Source of the DNA: Bradyrhizobium oligotrophicum S58
Lineage (GTDB): Bacteria > Pseudomonadota > Alphaproteobacteria > Rhizobiales > Xanthobacteraceae
Direction of reading: 5' to 3'
DNA: 64,000 nucleotides
Assembly: GCF_000344805.1 (NCBI RefSeq)
Contig: NC_020453.1
Coordinates: forward strand, 2,046,001-2,110,000
Made by a program: the position numbers and the translations under genes. Numbering within the stretch: the first letter of the stretch is position 1; the number at the start of each line of letters is the position of its first letter. Below the pieces are notes generated by a model. It did not search any database. It was given only the letters and a program-made list of their open reading frames with translations, and was not told where the DNA came from. Positions 39,582 through 47,699 of the stretch are shown here, piece by piece.

Positions 39582-39616
39582 GCAGCAGTGCGGCGGAACC
39601 TACGTGGAGAGGGATC

Positions 39617-41560
39617 ATGTACAACGATTCGTTGTTCAACGCGTTCGCTAGGTCGTTCGAGGCGCGAAGCCAGACCGACATGTCGATGCAGGAATATCTG
39701 GAATCGTGTCGAGCCGACCCGATGCGATACGCGAACGCGGCTGAACGACTACTAGCTGCCATCGGCGAGCCTCAGATGATCGACACGGCCAAGGACCCAC
39801 GCCTTGGCCGTATTTTTTTGAACCGGACGGTTCGGCTCTATCCTGCTTTCGCCGGCTTCTTCGGGATGGAAGATACGATCGAGCGCATCGTCGGCTTCTT
39901 CCGGCACGCCGCGCAAGGTCTCGAAGAGCGCAAGCAGATCCTCTATCTGCTCGGACCGGTCGGTGGCGGCAAGTCGTCGCTCGCCGAACGGCTGAAGCAG
40001 CTGATGGAAACCCATCCGATCTATGTGCTCAAGGCCGGTGACGAGTTGAGCCCGGTCTTCGAATCGCCGCTCGGCCTGTTCGATCCCGACACGCTGGGCC
40101 CGATGCTCGAAGAGAAATACGGCATTCCGCGCCGCCGTCTGTCGGGACTGATGAGCCCGTGGTGCTACAAGCGGCTCGAATCCTTCGGCGGTGACATCTC
40201 GCAGTTCCGCGTCGCCAAGATCCAGCCGTCGCGGCTGCGCCAGATCGGCATCGCCAAGACCGAGCCGGGCGACGAGAACAACCAGGACATCTCCTCGCTG
40301 GTCGGCAAGGTCGACATCCGCAAGCTCGAGACCTACGCCCAGAACGATCCCGACGCCTACAGCTATTCCGGAGGCCTCAACCGCGCCAACCAAGGCATTC
40401 TCGAATTCGTCGAGATGTTCAAGGCACCGATCAAGATGCTGCATCCGCTGCTGACGGCGACGCAGGAAGGCAACTATATCGGCACCGAAAACATCGGTGC
40501 GATCCCGTACAACGGCGTGATCCTCGCCCACTCCAACGAGTCCGAGTGGCAGAGCTTCAAGACCAACAAGAACAACGAGGCCTTCATCGACCGCATCTGC
40601 GTCATCAAGGTGCCGTACTGCCTGCGGACCACCGAAGAGCGCAAGATCTACGAGAAGCTGATCCAGGGCTCCGAGCTCGCCACCGCGCCCTGCGCGCCGG
40701 CGACCTTGGACACCTTGGCCCGCTTCTCGGTGATGTCGCGGCTGCGCAAGCACGAGAACTCGACGCTGTACGCCAAGATGCGGGTCTATGACGGCGAGAG
40801 CCTGAAGGAGTCCGATCCCAAGGCGCGCAGCGTGCAGGAATATCGCGACGCCGCCGGCGTCGACGAGGGCATGGACGGCATCTCCACCCGCTTTGCCTTC
40901 AAGGTGCTGGCCGCGACCTACAATCACGACACGTCGGAAGTGTCGGCCGATGCCGTGCACCTGATGTACGTGCTGGAGCAGTCGATCAAGCGCGAGCAGC
41001 TGCCGGAGGAAATCGAGAAGCGCTATCTCGAATTCATCAAGGCCGACCTGGCGCCGCGCTACGCCGAGTTCATCGGTCACGAGATCCAGAAGGCCTATCT
41101 GGAATCCTACTCTGACTATGGCCAGAACCTGTTCGACCGTTACGTCGACTATGCCGACGCATGGATCGAGGATCAGGACTTCAAGGATCCCGATACGGGA
41201 CAGCTGCTCAATCGCGAGCTCTTGAACCAGGAGCTGACCAAGATCGAGAAGCCGGCCGGGATCGCCAACCCGAAGGACTTCCGCAACGAGGTTGTCAAGT
41301 TCTCGCTGCGCTCCCGGGCCCAGAATGGTGGCAAAAATCCGTCCTGGACCTCCTACGAAAAGATCCGCGAAGTCATCGAAAAGAGGATATTCTCGCAGGT
41401 CGAAGATCTGCTTCCGGTCATCTCGTTCGGCACCAAGAAGGACGGCGATACCGAGAAGAAGCACGACGACTTCGTCGCGCGCATGGTCGAACGCGGCTAC
41501 ACCGAGCGGCAGGTCCGCCGGCTGGTCGAGTGGTACATGCGGGTGAAGCAGGCGGGTTGA
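39617..41560 (+). CDS. prkA: PrkA/YeaG family serine protein kinase
   Basis: A 647-residue cytoplasmic protein with an N-terminal AAA+ domain (Walker A GPVGGGKSS at 113-121; ILAHSNESEW and later AAA elements) and the C-terminal PrkA domain. Family members phosphorylate proteins or act as AAA ATPases in stress, stationary phase and sporulation; in E. coli YeaG functions with YeaH during starvation. The start ATG at 39617 has GGAGAGGG four bases upstream. It leads a trio with yeaH and spoVR, and its promoter matches the general-stress sigma consensus. Full length and no disrupted motifs. Confidence 0.96.
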   Translation: MYNDSLFNAFARSFEARSQTDMSMQEYLESCRADPMRYANAAERLLAAIGEPQMIDTAKDPRLGRIFLNRTVRLYPAFAGFFGMEDTIERIVGFFRHAAQGLEERKQILYLLGPVGGGKSSLAERLKQLMETHPIYVLKAGDELSPVFESPLGLFDPDTLGPMLEEKYGIPRRRLSGLMSPWCYKRLESFGGDISQFRVAKIQPSRLRQIGIAKTEPGDENNQDISSLVGKVDIRKLETYAQNDPDAYSYSGGLNRANQGILEFVEMFKAPIKMLHPLLTATQEGNYIGTENIGAIPYNGVILAHSNESEWQSFKTNKNNEAFIDRICVIKVPYCLRTTEERKIYEKLIQGSELATAPCAPATLDTLARFSVMSRLRKHENSTLYAKMRVYDGESLKESDPKARSVQEYRDAAGVDEGMDGISTRFAFKVLAATYNHDTSEVSADAVHLMYVLEQSIKREQLPEEIEKRYLEFIKADLAPRYAEFIGHEIQKAYLESYSDYGQNLFDRYVDYADAWIEDQDFKDPDTGQLLNRELLNQELTKIEKPAGIANPKDFRNEVVKFSLRSRAQNGGKNPSWTSYEKIREVIEKRIFSQVEDLLPVISFGTKKDGDTEKKHDDFVARMVERGYTERQVRRLVEWYMRVKQAG

Positions 41561-41690
41561 ACGTGGTCCGGCGCCGGTGTTCACTGCATGTGCCGCAGGT
41601 CATCGGCGGATATTGGCGCCAGGACGACGAACCAGGTGGAACGTTCGACGCTGAACTTCGGAGGGACGTGTCGAACAGCGAATGATGCGG

Positions 41691-41716
41691 GTACAGTATC
41701 AAGTCCGATACTGCAC
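41691..41716. other. Hairpin between prkA and yeaH
   Basis: GT-a-CAGTATC (41691-41700) pairs with GATACTG-c-AC (41707-41716) around a six-base loop. No T-run follows. It may be an mRNA processing or stability element that sets unequal levels of PrkA and YeaH, or an operator. Confidence 0.45.
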
Positions 41717-41777
41717 CGCGGCATCGCGGCGGGGGAGAGCAGGAGTCGAAACCGCTGCAGCAGGAGGCGTATGAAAC

Positions 41778-43061
41778 GTGGTCATGCACATCATTGATCG
41801 GCGCCTGAATCCGGGCGGCAAAAGTCTCGAAAACCGTCAGCGATTTTTGCGCCGGGCCAAGGCGTTGGTTCAAGGAGCCGTGAAGAAGACGTCGCAGGAC
41901 CGCGACATCAAGGACGTGCTGGAAGGTGGCGAGGTCTCGATCCCGCTCGACGGCATGGACGAGCCGCGCTTCCGCCGCGAGGGCGGAACCCGCGACATGG
42001 TGCTGCCTGGGAACAAGAAGTTCGTCGAAGGCGACATCCTGCCGCGGTCCGGTGACGGCAGCGGCCGCAAATCGGCGCCGGGGCAGGGCGACAGCGAGGA
42101 CGCCTTCCGCTTCGTGCTGAGCAAAGAAGAGTTCGTCAACCTCTTCCTCGACGATCTCGAACTGCCCGATCTCGCCAAGCGCAAGTTCGCCGAGGCCGAG
42201 AGCGAAGGGCTGGTGCGCGCCGGCTATGCGACCTCGGGCTCGCCGGCCAATATTTCGATCAGCCGCACCGTCACCCGGGCGCTGGCCCGCCGCGTCGCGT
42301 TGCGCCGTCCGCGGCCTGAGGCGATTGCCGAGCTCGAAGCCCAGCTGGAGCAGGAGACCGACGAGGACAAGCGCGCCGCGCTGCTGGCCGAGATCGAGGC
42401 GCTGAAGGCCAAGGCCAAGCGCATCCCCTTCATCGATCCGATCGACATCCGCTACCGCCGCTTCGAGGCCGTGCCGAAGCCGATCGCGCAGGCCGTGATG
42501 TTCTGCCTGATGGACGTGTCGGGCTCGATGTCCGAGCACATGAAGGACCTCGCCAAGCGGTTCTACATGCTGCTCTACGTGTTCCTGACCCGGCGCTACC
42601 GCCATGTGGAGATCGTGTTCATCCGCCATACCGATCGCGCCGAAGAGGTCGACGAGCAGACCTTCTTCTACGGACCGGCCTCCGGCGGCACCTTGGTGTC
42701 GAGCGCCCTGCAATGCATGCACGACATCGTCCGCTCGCGCTTCCGCCCCAGCGATTGGAATATCTACGCGGCGCAGGCCTCCGACGGCGACAACGCGACC
42801 TCGGATTCCGAGAACGTCGCGCGGCTGCTGACGGACAACATCCTGCCCGTGACGCAGTTCTTCGCCTATCTCGAGGTCGGCGAATCCGGCACCTATTCGT
42901 TCGAGATGCCGGACTCTGCGCTGTGGTCGCTCTATGAGCGGCTGCGCGCCAATGGCGAGCCGCTATCGATGCGCAAGGTGCGTGACCGCAGCGAGATCTT
43001 CCCGGTCTTCCACGACCTGTTTCAGCGTCGCGGCACGACGCAGGAAAGGGCGGCGTCATGA
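41778..43061 (+). CDS. yeaH: YeaH/YhbH family VWA-domain protein (DUF444)
   Basis: A 427-residue protein opening with HIIDRRLNPGGKSLENRQRF, typical of YeaH, and containing a von Willebrand A domain (about 235-410) with the MIDAS motif DVSGS. It is the conserved partner of the PrkA kinase; the molecular job is not known. Start choice: GTG at 41778 has AGGAGG ten bases upstream; ATG at 41784 is in frame and only two codons later. The last four bases overlap the spoVR start (ATGA), implying coupled translation. Confidence 0.93.
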   Translation: MVMHIIDRRLNPGGKSLENRQRFLRRAKALVQGAVKKTSQDRDIKDVLEGGEVSIPLDGMDEPRFRREGGTRDMVLPGNKKFVEGDILPRSGDGSGRKSAPGQGDSEDAFRFVLSKEEFVNLFLDDLELPDLAKRKFAEAESEGLVRAGYATSGSPANISISRTVTRALARRVALRRPRPEAIAELEAQLEQETDEDKRAALLAEIEALKAKAKRIPFIDPIDIRYRRFEAVPKPIAQAVMFCLMDVSGSMSEHMKDLAKRFYMLLYVFLTRRYRHVEIVFIRHTDRAEEVDEQTFFYGPASGGTLVSSALQCMHDIVRSRFRPSDWNIYAAQASDGDNATSDSENVARLLTDNILPVTQFFAYLEVGESGTYSFEMPDSALWSLYERLRANGEPLSMRKVRDRSEIFPVFHDLFQRRGTTQERAAS

Positions 43062-44596
43062 GCGGGCTGCTGTTCGAAGGCGCAGACTGGAATTTCCTCA
43101 CTTTGCAACGCATCCACGATGCCTGCGAAAAGGTGGCGCACAAGGAGCTCGGGCTCGACACCTATCCCAACCAGATCGAGGTGATCACGGCCGAGCAGAT
43201 GCTCGATGCCTATTCCTCGGTCGGCATGCCCTTGTTCTACAAGCACTGGTCGTTCGGCAAGCACTTCGCCTATCACGAGGCCTCTTACCGCAAGGGCCTG
43301 ATGGGCCTCGCCTATGAGATCGTGATCAACTCCTCGCCCTGCATCTCCTATCTGATGGAGGAGAACACGGCGACGATGCAGACCCTCGTGATCGCGCACG
43401 CCGCGTTCGGCCATAACCACTTCTTCAAGAACAACTATCTGTTCAAGCAGTGGACCGATGCCAACGGCATCCTCGATTATCTCGACTTCGCCCGCGGCTA
43501 CATCGCACAATGCGAGGAGCGGTTTGGCCGCCTCGCGGTCGAGCATACGCTGGATGCGGCGCATGCCCTGATGTCGCACGGCGTCGACCGCTATCCCGGC
43601 AAGAAGAAGCTCGACTTCCGCGAGGAGGAGAAGCGCGCCGGCAAGCGCAGGCTCTACGAGGAGGAGCAGTTCAACGATCTCTGGCGCACGGTGCCGACAG
43701 GCAAAGTCAAGACCAACGCGGTTCTGAACGTCGAGCGGCGCCGCGCGCTGCTCGGCCTGCCGCAGGAAAATCTGCTCTATTTCCTGGAGAAGACCGCGCC
43801 GCGGCTGGCGCCCTGGCAGCGCGAATTGCTGCGCATCGTGCGGCACATCGCGCAGTACTTCTATCCGCAGGGCCAGACCAAGGTCATGAACGAGGGCACC
43901 GCGACCTACGTGCATTACCGCATCATGAACCGCCTGCATCAGGACGGCCGCCTCACCGACGGCAACTTCCTCGAATTCCTGCAGTCGCACACCAATGTCG
44001 TGTTCCAGCCGGAGTTCGACGATCCGCGCTACTCCGGCTTCAATCCGTATGCGCTCGGCTTTGCGATGATGCAGGACATCGAGCGCATCGTGAAGGACCC
44101 GACCGCGGAGGACCGCGAATGGTTCCCGGACATTGCCGGCACCGGCGACGAGATGGCGGTGCTGCGCGACGTCTGGGCCAATTATCGTGACGAAAGCTTC
44201 ATCAGCCAGTTCCTGAGCCCCAGCCTCATCCGGCAGTTGCGCTTGTTCCACCTGCATGACGATCCGGCCGAGCGCGCCGGCATCCTGGTTGATGCCATTC
44301 ACGACGAGCGCGGCTATCGCCGTATCCGCCGTGAGCTGTCGAGGCAGTATGACGTCGGCTACATCGATCCCAACATCGAGGTGGTCGATGTCGATCTCGC
44401 CGGCGACCGCCGCCTGATGCTGCGGCATACGGTGGTCAAGGGCGCTCAGCTCAACGAAACCGACACGAAGCGGGTGCTTCAGCATCTCGCCGATCTCTGG
44501 AGCTACGACGTCCAGCTGACGGAAGTCGATGCCGCCACCGACAAGGTGCTGAAGGAGTTCGTGCTCAATCCCCGGATACAACCGGCGGCCGCCTAG
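43058..44596 (+). CDS. spoVR: SpoVR family protein
   Basis: A 512-residue protein of the SpoVR/YcgB family, beginning SGLLFEGADWNFLTLQRIHD. Conserved stretches include YKHWSFGKHF, NSSPCISYLMEENT and MNEGTATYVHYRI, which contains the HExxH-like glutamate/histidine environment of the family. Known from Bacillus spore cortex formation, and in non-sporulating bacteria always tied to PrkA and YeaH; the biochemical role is unknown. It overlaps yeaH by four bases. A perfect nine-base-pair hairpin spans its stop codon. Confidence 0.94.
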   Translation: MSGLLFEGADWNFLTLQRIHDACEKVAHKELGLDTYPNQIEVITAEQMLDAYSSVGMPLFYKHWSFGKHFAYHEASYRKGLMGLAYEIVINSSPCISYLMEENTATMQTLVIAHAAFGHNHFFKNNYLFKQWTDANGILDYLDFARGYIAQCEERFGRLAVEHTLDAAHALMSHGVDRYPGKKKLDFREEEKRAGKRRLYEEEQFNDLWRTVPTGKVKTNAVLNVERRRALLGLPQENLLYFLEKTAPRLAPWQRELLRIVRHIAQYFYPQGQTKVMNEGTATYVHYRIMNRLHQDGRLTDGNFLEFLQSHTNVVFQPEFDDPRYSGFNPYALGFAMMQDIERIVKDPTAEDREWFPDIAGTGDEMAVLRDVWANYRDESFISQFLSPSLIRQLRLFHLHDDPAERAGILVDAIHDERGYRRIRRELSRQYDVGYIDPNIEVVDVDLAGDRRLMLRHTVVKGAQLNETDTKRVLQHLADLWSYDVQLTEVDAATDKVLKEFVLNPRIQPAAA

Positions 44597-44606
44597 CGCG
44601 GCCGCC
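44584..44606 (+). terminator. Terminator hairpin overlapping the spoVR stop
   Basis: GGCGGCCGC (44584-44592) pairs perfectly with GCGGCCGCC (44598-44606), with the TAG stop in the five-base loop. No T-run follows. It encodes the last residues of SpoVR as well. Confidence 0.6.
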
Positions 44607-44632
44607 AGAATCTAACCCTATACACCGTTCTC

Positions 44633-44664
44633 CGTCATGGCCGGGTCAAGCCCGGGCATGACGA
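44633..44664. repeat. Short palindromic repeat, family E copy 1
   Basis: CGTCATGGCCGGG...CCCGGGCATGACG, a compact inverted repeat. The same arms flank a longer version at 47582-47680. Confidence 0.8.
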
Positions 44665-44851
44665 GCGGTCGCACCCTGGCCGCAGTTTTGACCCAGCACT
44701 TTTGCAAAAAGGGAGATGGCTTGGTGCTTCCACGAGTTGCGCCCATTTCGATCCGTTGCGAGTGGCGCTAGCCGGATCAGCCCGCTATGGTGCGCGCAAT
44801 GGCGGCTCCTTGCAGCTGGAGCGGCTTTCGGGAACGTAAGTCGTAGCGGGC

Positions 44852-46120
44852 GTGCGAGACGTGGTTGGACCAGGGGAGACGGCGAGCCGACGGGACCGGT
44901 TCATTCCCGTGCGCAAGTCCGACATTCTCGATGCCGTGATTTCGCATGGCGGCCTGGACGACGGCCGGTCGCGTGAGCTGCATGAACTCGCTCGCATGCT
45001 CGGCGCCATTCTGCACCATCAATATTTCGACGAGCTCGATCGTTTCCGCGACGCCTATGTCGACTTCGATCCCGAGGTGCCGGTCGGCCGCCACCGATCG
45101 CCGGGGGATCTCGACGCCGCGTATCGCGGCCTGACCGACGAAGTCGTGCGGGTGCTCAGCGAGGCCAATTTCGTCGAGATCAGCCATGAGGAGATCGAGC
45201 GCGCCTTTGCCGAGCACGCGCTTGTCAGAGTCAAGCTGAAGGCGCCGATCTCCGACTATCGCGACGTCCGCATGTTCCGGCGCGGCACCCATCAGGAGAC
45301 GATCGAGGTCCCCATGTTGTACGGCCTGCGTCGCCGGTCGCAGGAGATCGAGGTCTATGACGACATCGTCCTGATGGTCGCGACCAAGCCGGACGAACCG
45401 AAGAAGCGCAAGGCGGCAGCCTGGCGCGGCCGCAACAAGATCCGCGGCGGCGCGGTGCTGTTCAAATATTTCCGCCACATCGCGCGCTTCGACCTGGAAG
45501 CGCTGCTGCCGAACGTCCGCGTCGTCATGGGTCTGCGCGAGCAGTTGACGCTCGGTGTGCCGGCGCTGGTCGGCGGCGTGCCGATCCTGCTCAAGCTGGC
45601 CTCGACCTTGACCGTGCTGTTCATCGTCGCCGGCTTCTATCTCGGCCTCAGCGGCACCGTGCACGACAACGACACCGAGCAGGCGCTGGCGGCGCTGTCG
45701 GGCATCTTCGCCCTCGGCGCCTTCATCTTGAGGCAATGGGGCAACTTCCACCGCCAGTCGCTGATCCATCAGAAGCAGGTCACCGACAACATCTACTTCC
45801 GCAACGTCAACAACAATTCCGGCATCTTCAACTACCTGATCGGCGAGGCCGAGGACCAGGACTGGAAGGAAGCAATGCTGGCCTATGGCGGCCTGCTGCT
45901 GGCGTCCGTCCCGCTCTCGCGCGCGGCCCTGGGCGGCCATGTCGAGGAGCTGCTGCAGCAGATGTTCGGACTGGGGCGAGCGTTCAATGTCGATGAGGCG
46001 CTGCTGCGGCTGCGCGAGTTCGGTCTCGTCAGCGGCGGCGACGACGCGCTGACGGCGCTGCCGCTGCCGGAGGCGATCGCGCAGCTCGATCGCGTTTGGG
46101 CGAGCGCGCTGCGGCCGTAG
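44852..46120 (+). CDS. DUF3754 (TMEM143-like) membrane protein
   Basis: A 422-residue protein with a long cytoplasmic N-terminus and two adjacent hydrophobic segments (KLASTLTVLFIVAGFYLGL near 250 and ALAALSGIFALGAFIL near 285). These are followed by the family-typical QWGNFHRQSLIHQKQVTDNIYFRN split by conserved aromatic residues, and a C-terminal helical region. This matches DUF3754, shared with the eukaryotic mitochondrial protein TMEM143. No biochemical role is known. The start is GTG at 44852; the ribosome site is weak. It follows the PrkA-YeaH-SpoVR trio after 255 bases and a terminator, so it has its own transcript or depends on read-through. Confidence 0.82.
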   Translation: MRDVVGPGETASRRDRFIPVRKSDILDAVISHGGLDDGRSRELHELARMLGAILHHQYFDELDRFRDAYVDFDPEVPVGRHRSPGDLDAAYRGLTDEVVRVLSEANFVEISHEEIERAFAEHALVRVKLKAPISDYRDVRMFRRGTHQETIEVPMLYGLRRRSQEIEVYDDIVLMVATKPDEPKKRKAAAWRGRNKIRGGAVLFKYFRHIARFDLEALLPNVRVVMGLREQLTLGVPALVGGVPILLKLASTLTVLFIVAGFYLGLSGTVHDNDTEQALAALSGIFALGAFILRQWGNFHRQSLIHQKQVTDNIYFRNVNNNSGIFNYLIGEAEDQDWKEAMLAYGGLLLASVPLSRAALGGHVEELLQQMFGLGRAFNVDEALLRLREFGLVSGGDDALTALPLPEAIAQLDRVWASALRP

Positions 46121-46145
46121 CCGCACATGGACGGTGAACAGAATC

Positions 46146-46285
46146 GTAGCCCGGGTGAGCGGAAGCCGGCGCCCGGAGGGCGGAGGCGGACGCGACATCC
46201 GGGTTCTCACGAACCGTCGTCGGTGAACCCGGATGTCGCTATCGCCGCCGCCGAAGAGGCGCCGGCTGGCGCTCATCCGGGCTAC
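46146..46285. repeat. Palindromic repeat, family D
   Basis: Ends GTAGCCCGGGTGAGC and GCTCATCCGGGCTAC, with inner arms GGCGCCCG/CGGCGCC and ACATCCGGGTTC/GAACCCGGATGT. 140 bases, two nested stem-loops. Confidence 0.85.
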
Positions 46286-46300
46286 GAGAGCTGAGATCGA

Positions 46301-46467
46301 GGCCTCATGGTTCGAGACGCGCCGCCATGCAGACGGCTCACAAGGGGGCGACCGTGGCGCGGCGCTCCTCACCATGAGGGGCGAGAGCGGCGCTCCCTGG
46401 AAGCCGCCGCCATACATTCAGAACATCGCCCTGAGGAGGCCGCCGCAGGCGGGCGTCTCGAAGGACA
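46301..46467. repeat. Palindromic repeat, family B copy 2 (rearranged)
   Basis: Contains CCTCATGGTTCGAGACGCGCCGC, CTCCTCACCATGAGG, CCTGAGGAGGCC and GCGGGCGTCTCGAAGGAC, all modules of family B, with about 50 unrelated bases inserted. Confidence 0.7.
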
Positions 46468-46504
46468 GCTACGGGGACTCTGTCAGAACTTCGCCCCGGC
46501 CGGA

Positions 46505-47560
46505 TCAGCGCAGGCTCGCATTGATCTTGTCGAGCACCGACTGCCCCGGGCACAGATCCGCCGCTTCCAGCCGGTTGAGCGGGCGCTCCACCGTGTTGAG
46601 ATGGCTGTGCAGATCGTCCGCCTCGGCATCGACATACAAGAGTCCGGTCACGATCTGGCCCTGCGCGGAGTGCTTCTGCAGGAAGGTCATCGCGCCCAGC
46701 CGGTCGTGCGGATCGTAGTCGGCGTCGATCTTGCGCAGCGCCAGACGCGAGCCGTCGTGCTGCTCGACGATCTGCACCGTGCCGGGATCCTGGTCGATCT
46801 CGATCGGGTCGCGCCCGGTCAGCACGTCCAGCCGGTTGACGGCGTCGTTGTGCTCGCGGACGTAGTCGAAGCTCTTGGTCGAGCCGGCGTGATTGTTGAA
46901 GGCGATGCAGGGGCTGATCACGTCGATGAAGGCGGCGCCCTTGTGCTGGATCGCGCCGGCGATGATCGGCACCAGTTGCTTCTTGTCGCCCGAGAACGAG
47001 CGCGCGACATAGGTCGCCCCCAACTGCAGCGCGATGCCGACGAGGTCGATCGGATTGTCGGTGTTGGTGACGCCCTTCTTGGACTTCGAGCCGCGGTCGG
47101 CTGTCGCCGAGAACTGGCCCTTGGTCAACCCGTACACGCCGTTGTTTTCGACGATATAGGCCATGTTGACGCCGCGCCGGATCGCGTGCGCGAACTGGCC
47201 GAAGCCGATCGAGGCGGAGTCGCCGTCGCCGGAGACGCCGAGATAGATCAACTCGCGATTGGCGAGGTTGGCGCCGGTCAGCACCGACGGCATGCGGCCG
47301 TGCACGGTGTTGAAGCCGTGCGAATTGCCGAGGAAGTAGTCCGGCGTCTTCGACGAGCAGCCGATACCGGAGATTTTTGCCACGCGATGCGGCTCGATCG
47401 ACAGCTCGAAGCAGGCCTCGATGATCGAGGCCGTGATCGAATCATGTCCGCAGCCGGCGCACAGGGTCGAGATCTTGCCCTCGTAGTCGCGATGGCTGTA
47501 GCCGAGCGCGTTCTTCTTGATGCCGGGATGCTGGAATTTCGGCTTAGCGATGTAGGTCAT
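46505..47560 (-). CDS. korB: 2-oxoacid:acceptor oxidoreductase, beta subunit (2-oxoglutarate type)
   Basis: The thiamine-diphosphate-binding half of a 2-oxoacid:ferredoxin oxidoreductase, 351 residues. LCAGCGHD and ISGIGCSSKTPDYF give the Cys ligands of one [4Fe-4S] cluster. GDGDSASIGFGQFAHAIRR followed by NNGVYGLTKGQ is the ThDP/Mg2+ motif (GDG...NN), and the sequence carries KorB-type features. The complex converts a 2-oxoacid (most likely 2-oxoglutarate) plus CoA to acyl-CoA, with low-potential electrons to ferredoxin. It is encoded downstream of the alpha subunit and separated by a palindromic repeat. Confidence 0.9.
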   Translation of the reverse strand: MTYIAKPKFQHPGIKKNALGYSHRDYEGKISTLCAGCGHDSITASIIEACFELSIEPHRVAKISGIGCSSKTPDYFLGNSHGFNTVHGRMPSVLTGANLANRELIYLGVSGDGDSASIGFGQFAHAIRRGVNMAYIVENNGVYGLTKGQFSATADRGSKSKKGVTNTDNPIDLVGIALQLGATYVARSFSGDKKQLVPIIAGAIQHKGAAFIDVISPCIAFNNHAGSTKSFDYVREHNDAVNRLDVLTGRDPIEIDQDPGTVQIVEQHDGSRLALRKIDADYDPHDRLGAMTFLQKHSAQGQIVTGLLYVDAEADDLHSHLNTVERPLNRLEAADLCPGQSVLDKINASLR

Positions 47561-47581
47561 GGGAGCCTCGCATCATCCAGC

Positions 47582-47680
47582 GTCGTCATGGCCGAGAAGA
47601 CGAAGAAGATGGATACCCGGGCCTTCGCCGCGCCGAAGCGGCTTCGGCCGCGCAGGCGGGTCAAGCCCGGGCATGACGGC
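47582..47680. repeat. Palindromic repeat, family E copy 2, between korA and korB
   Basis: CGTCATGGCCGAG at the left and CGGGTCAAGCCCGGGCATGACG at the right, with an inner GCCGCGCCGAAGCGGCTTCGGC hairpin. It fills most of the 139-base gap between two subunit genes of one enzyme. Confidence 0.85.
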
Positions 47681-47699
47681 GGAGAGGAACGACCCACTA

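Larger units (their letters stand above)
38441..39616. other. Large intergenic region between tal-pgi and prkA
   Basis: 1176 bases. The only candidate gene is a 67-codon minus-strand frame (38856-39059). An exact EcfG promoter lies near the right end (39556-39581). The rest has lower coding character and appears more A/T-rich than its surroundings. Longer overlapping frames on both strands lack family features and were not accepted. It may be a decayed insertion. Confidence 0.6.
46121..46504. other. Repeat-filled gap between convergent DUF3754 and korB genes
   Basis: 384 bases occupied almost entirely by a family D palindrome (46146-46285) and a rearranged family B element (46301-46467). No gene is supported. 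Confidence 0.8.

Noticed and set aside
44831..44854. GGAACG just before the DUF3754 gene as an EcfG promoter
   Set aside because: A CGTG follows at 15 bases and overlaps the start codon, so neither spacing nor position fits.
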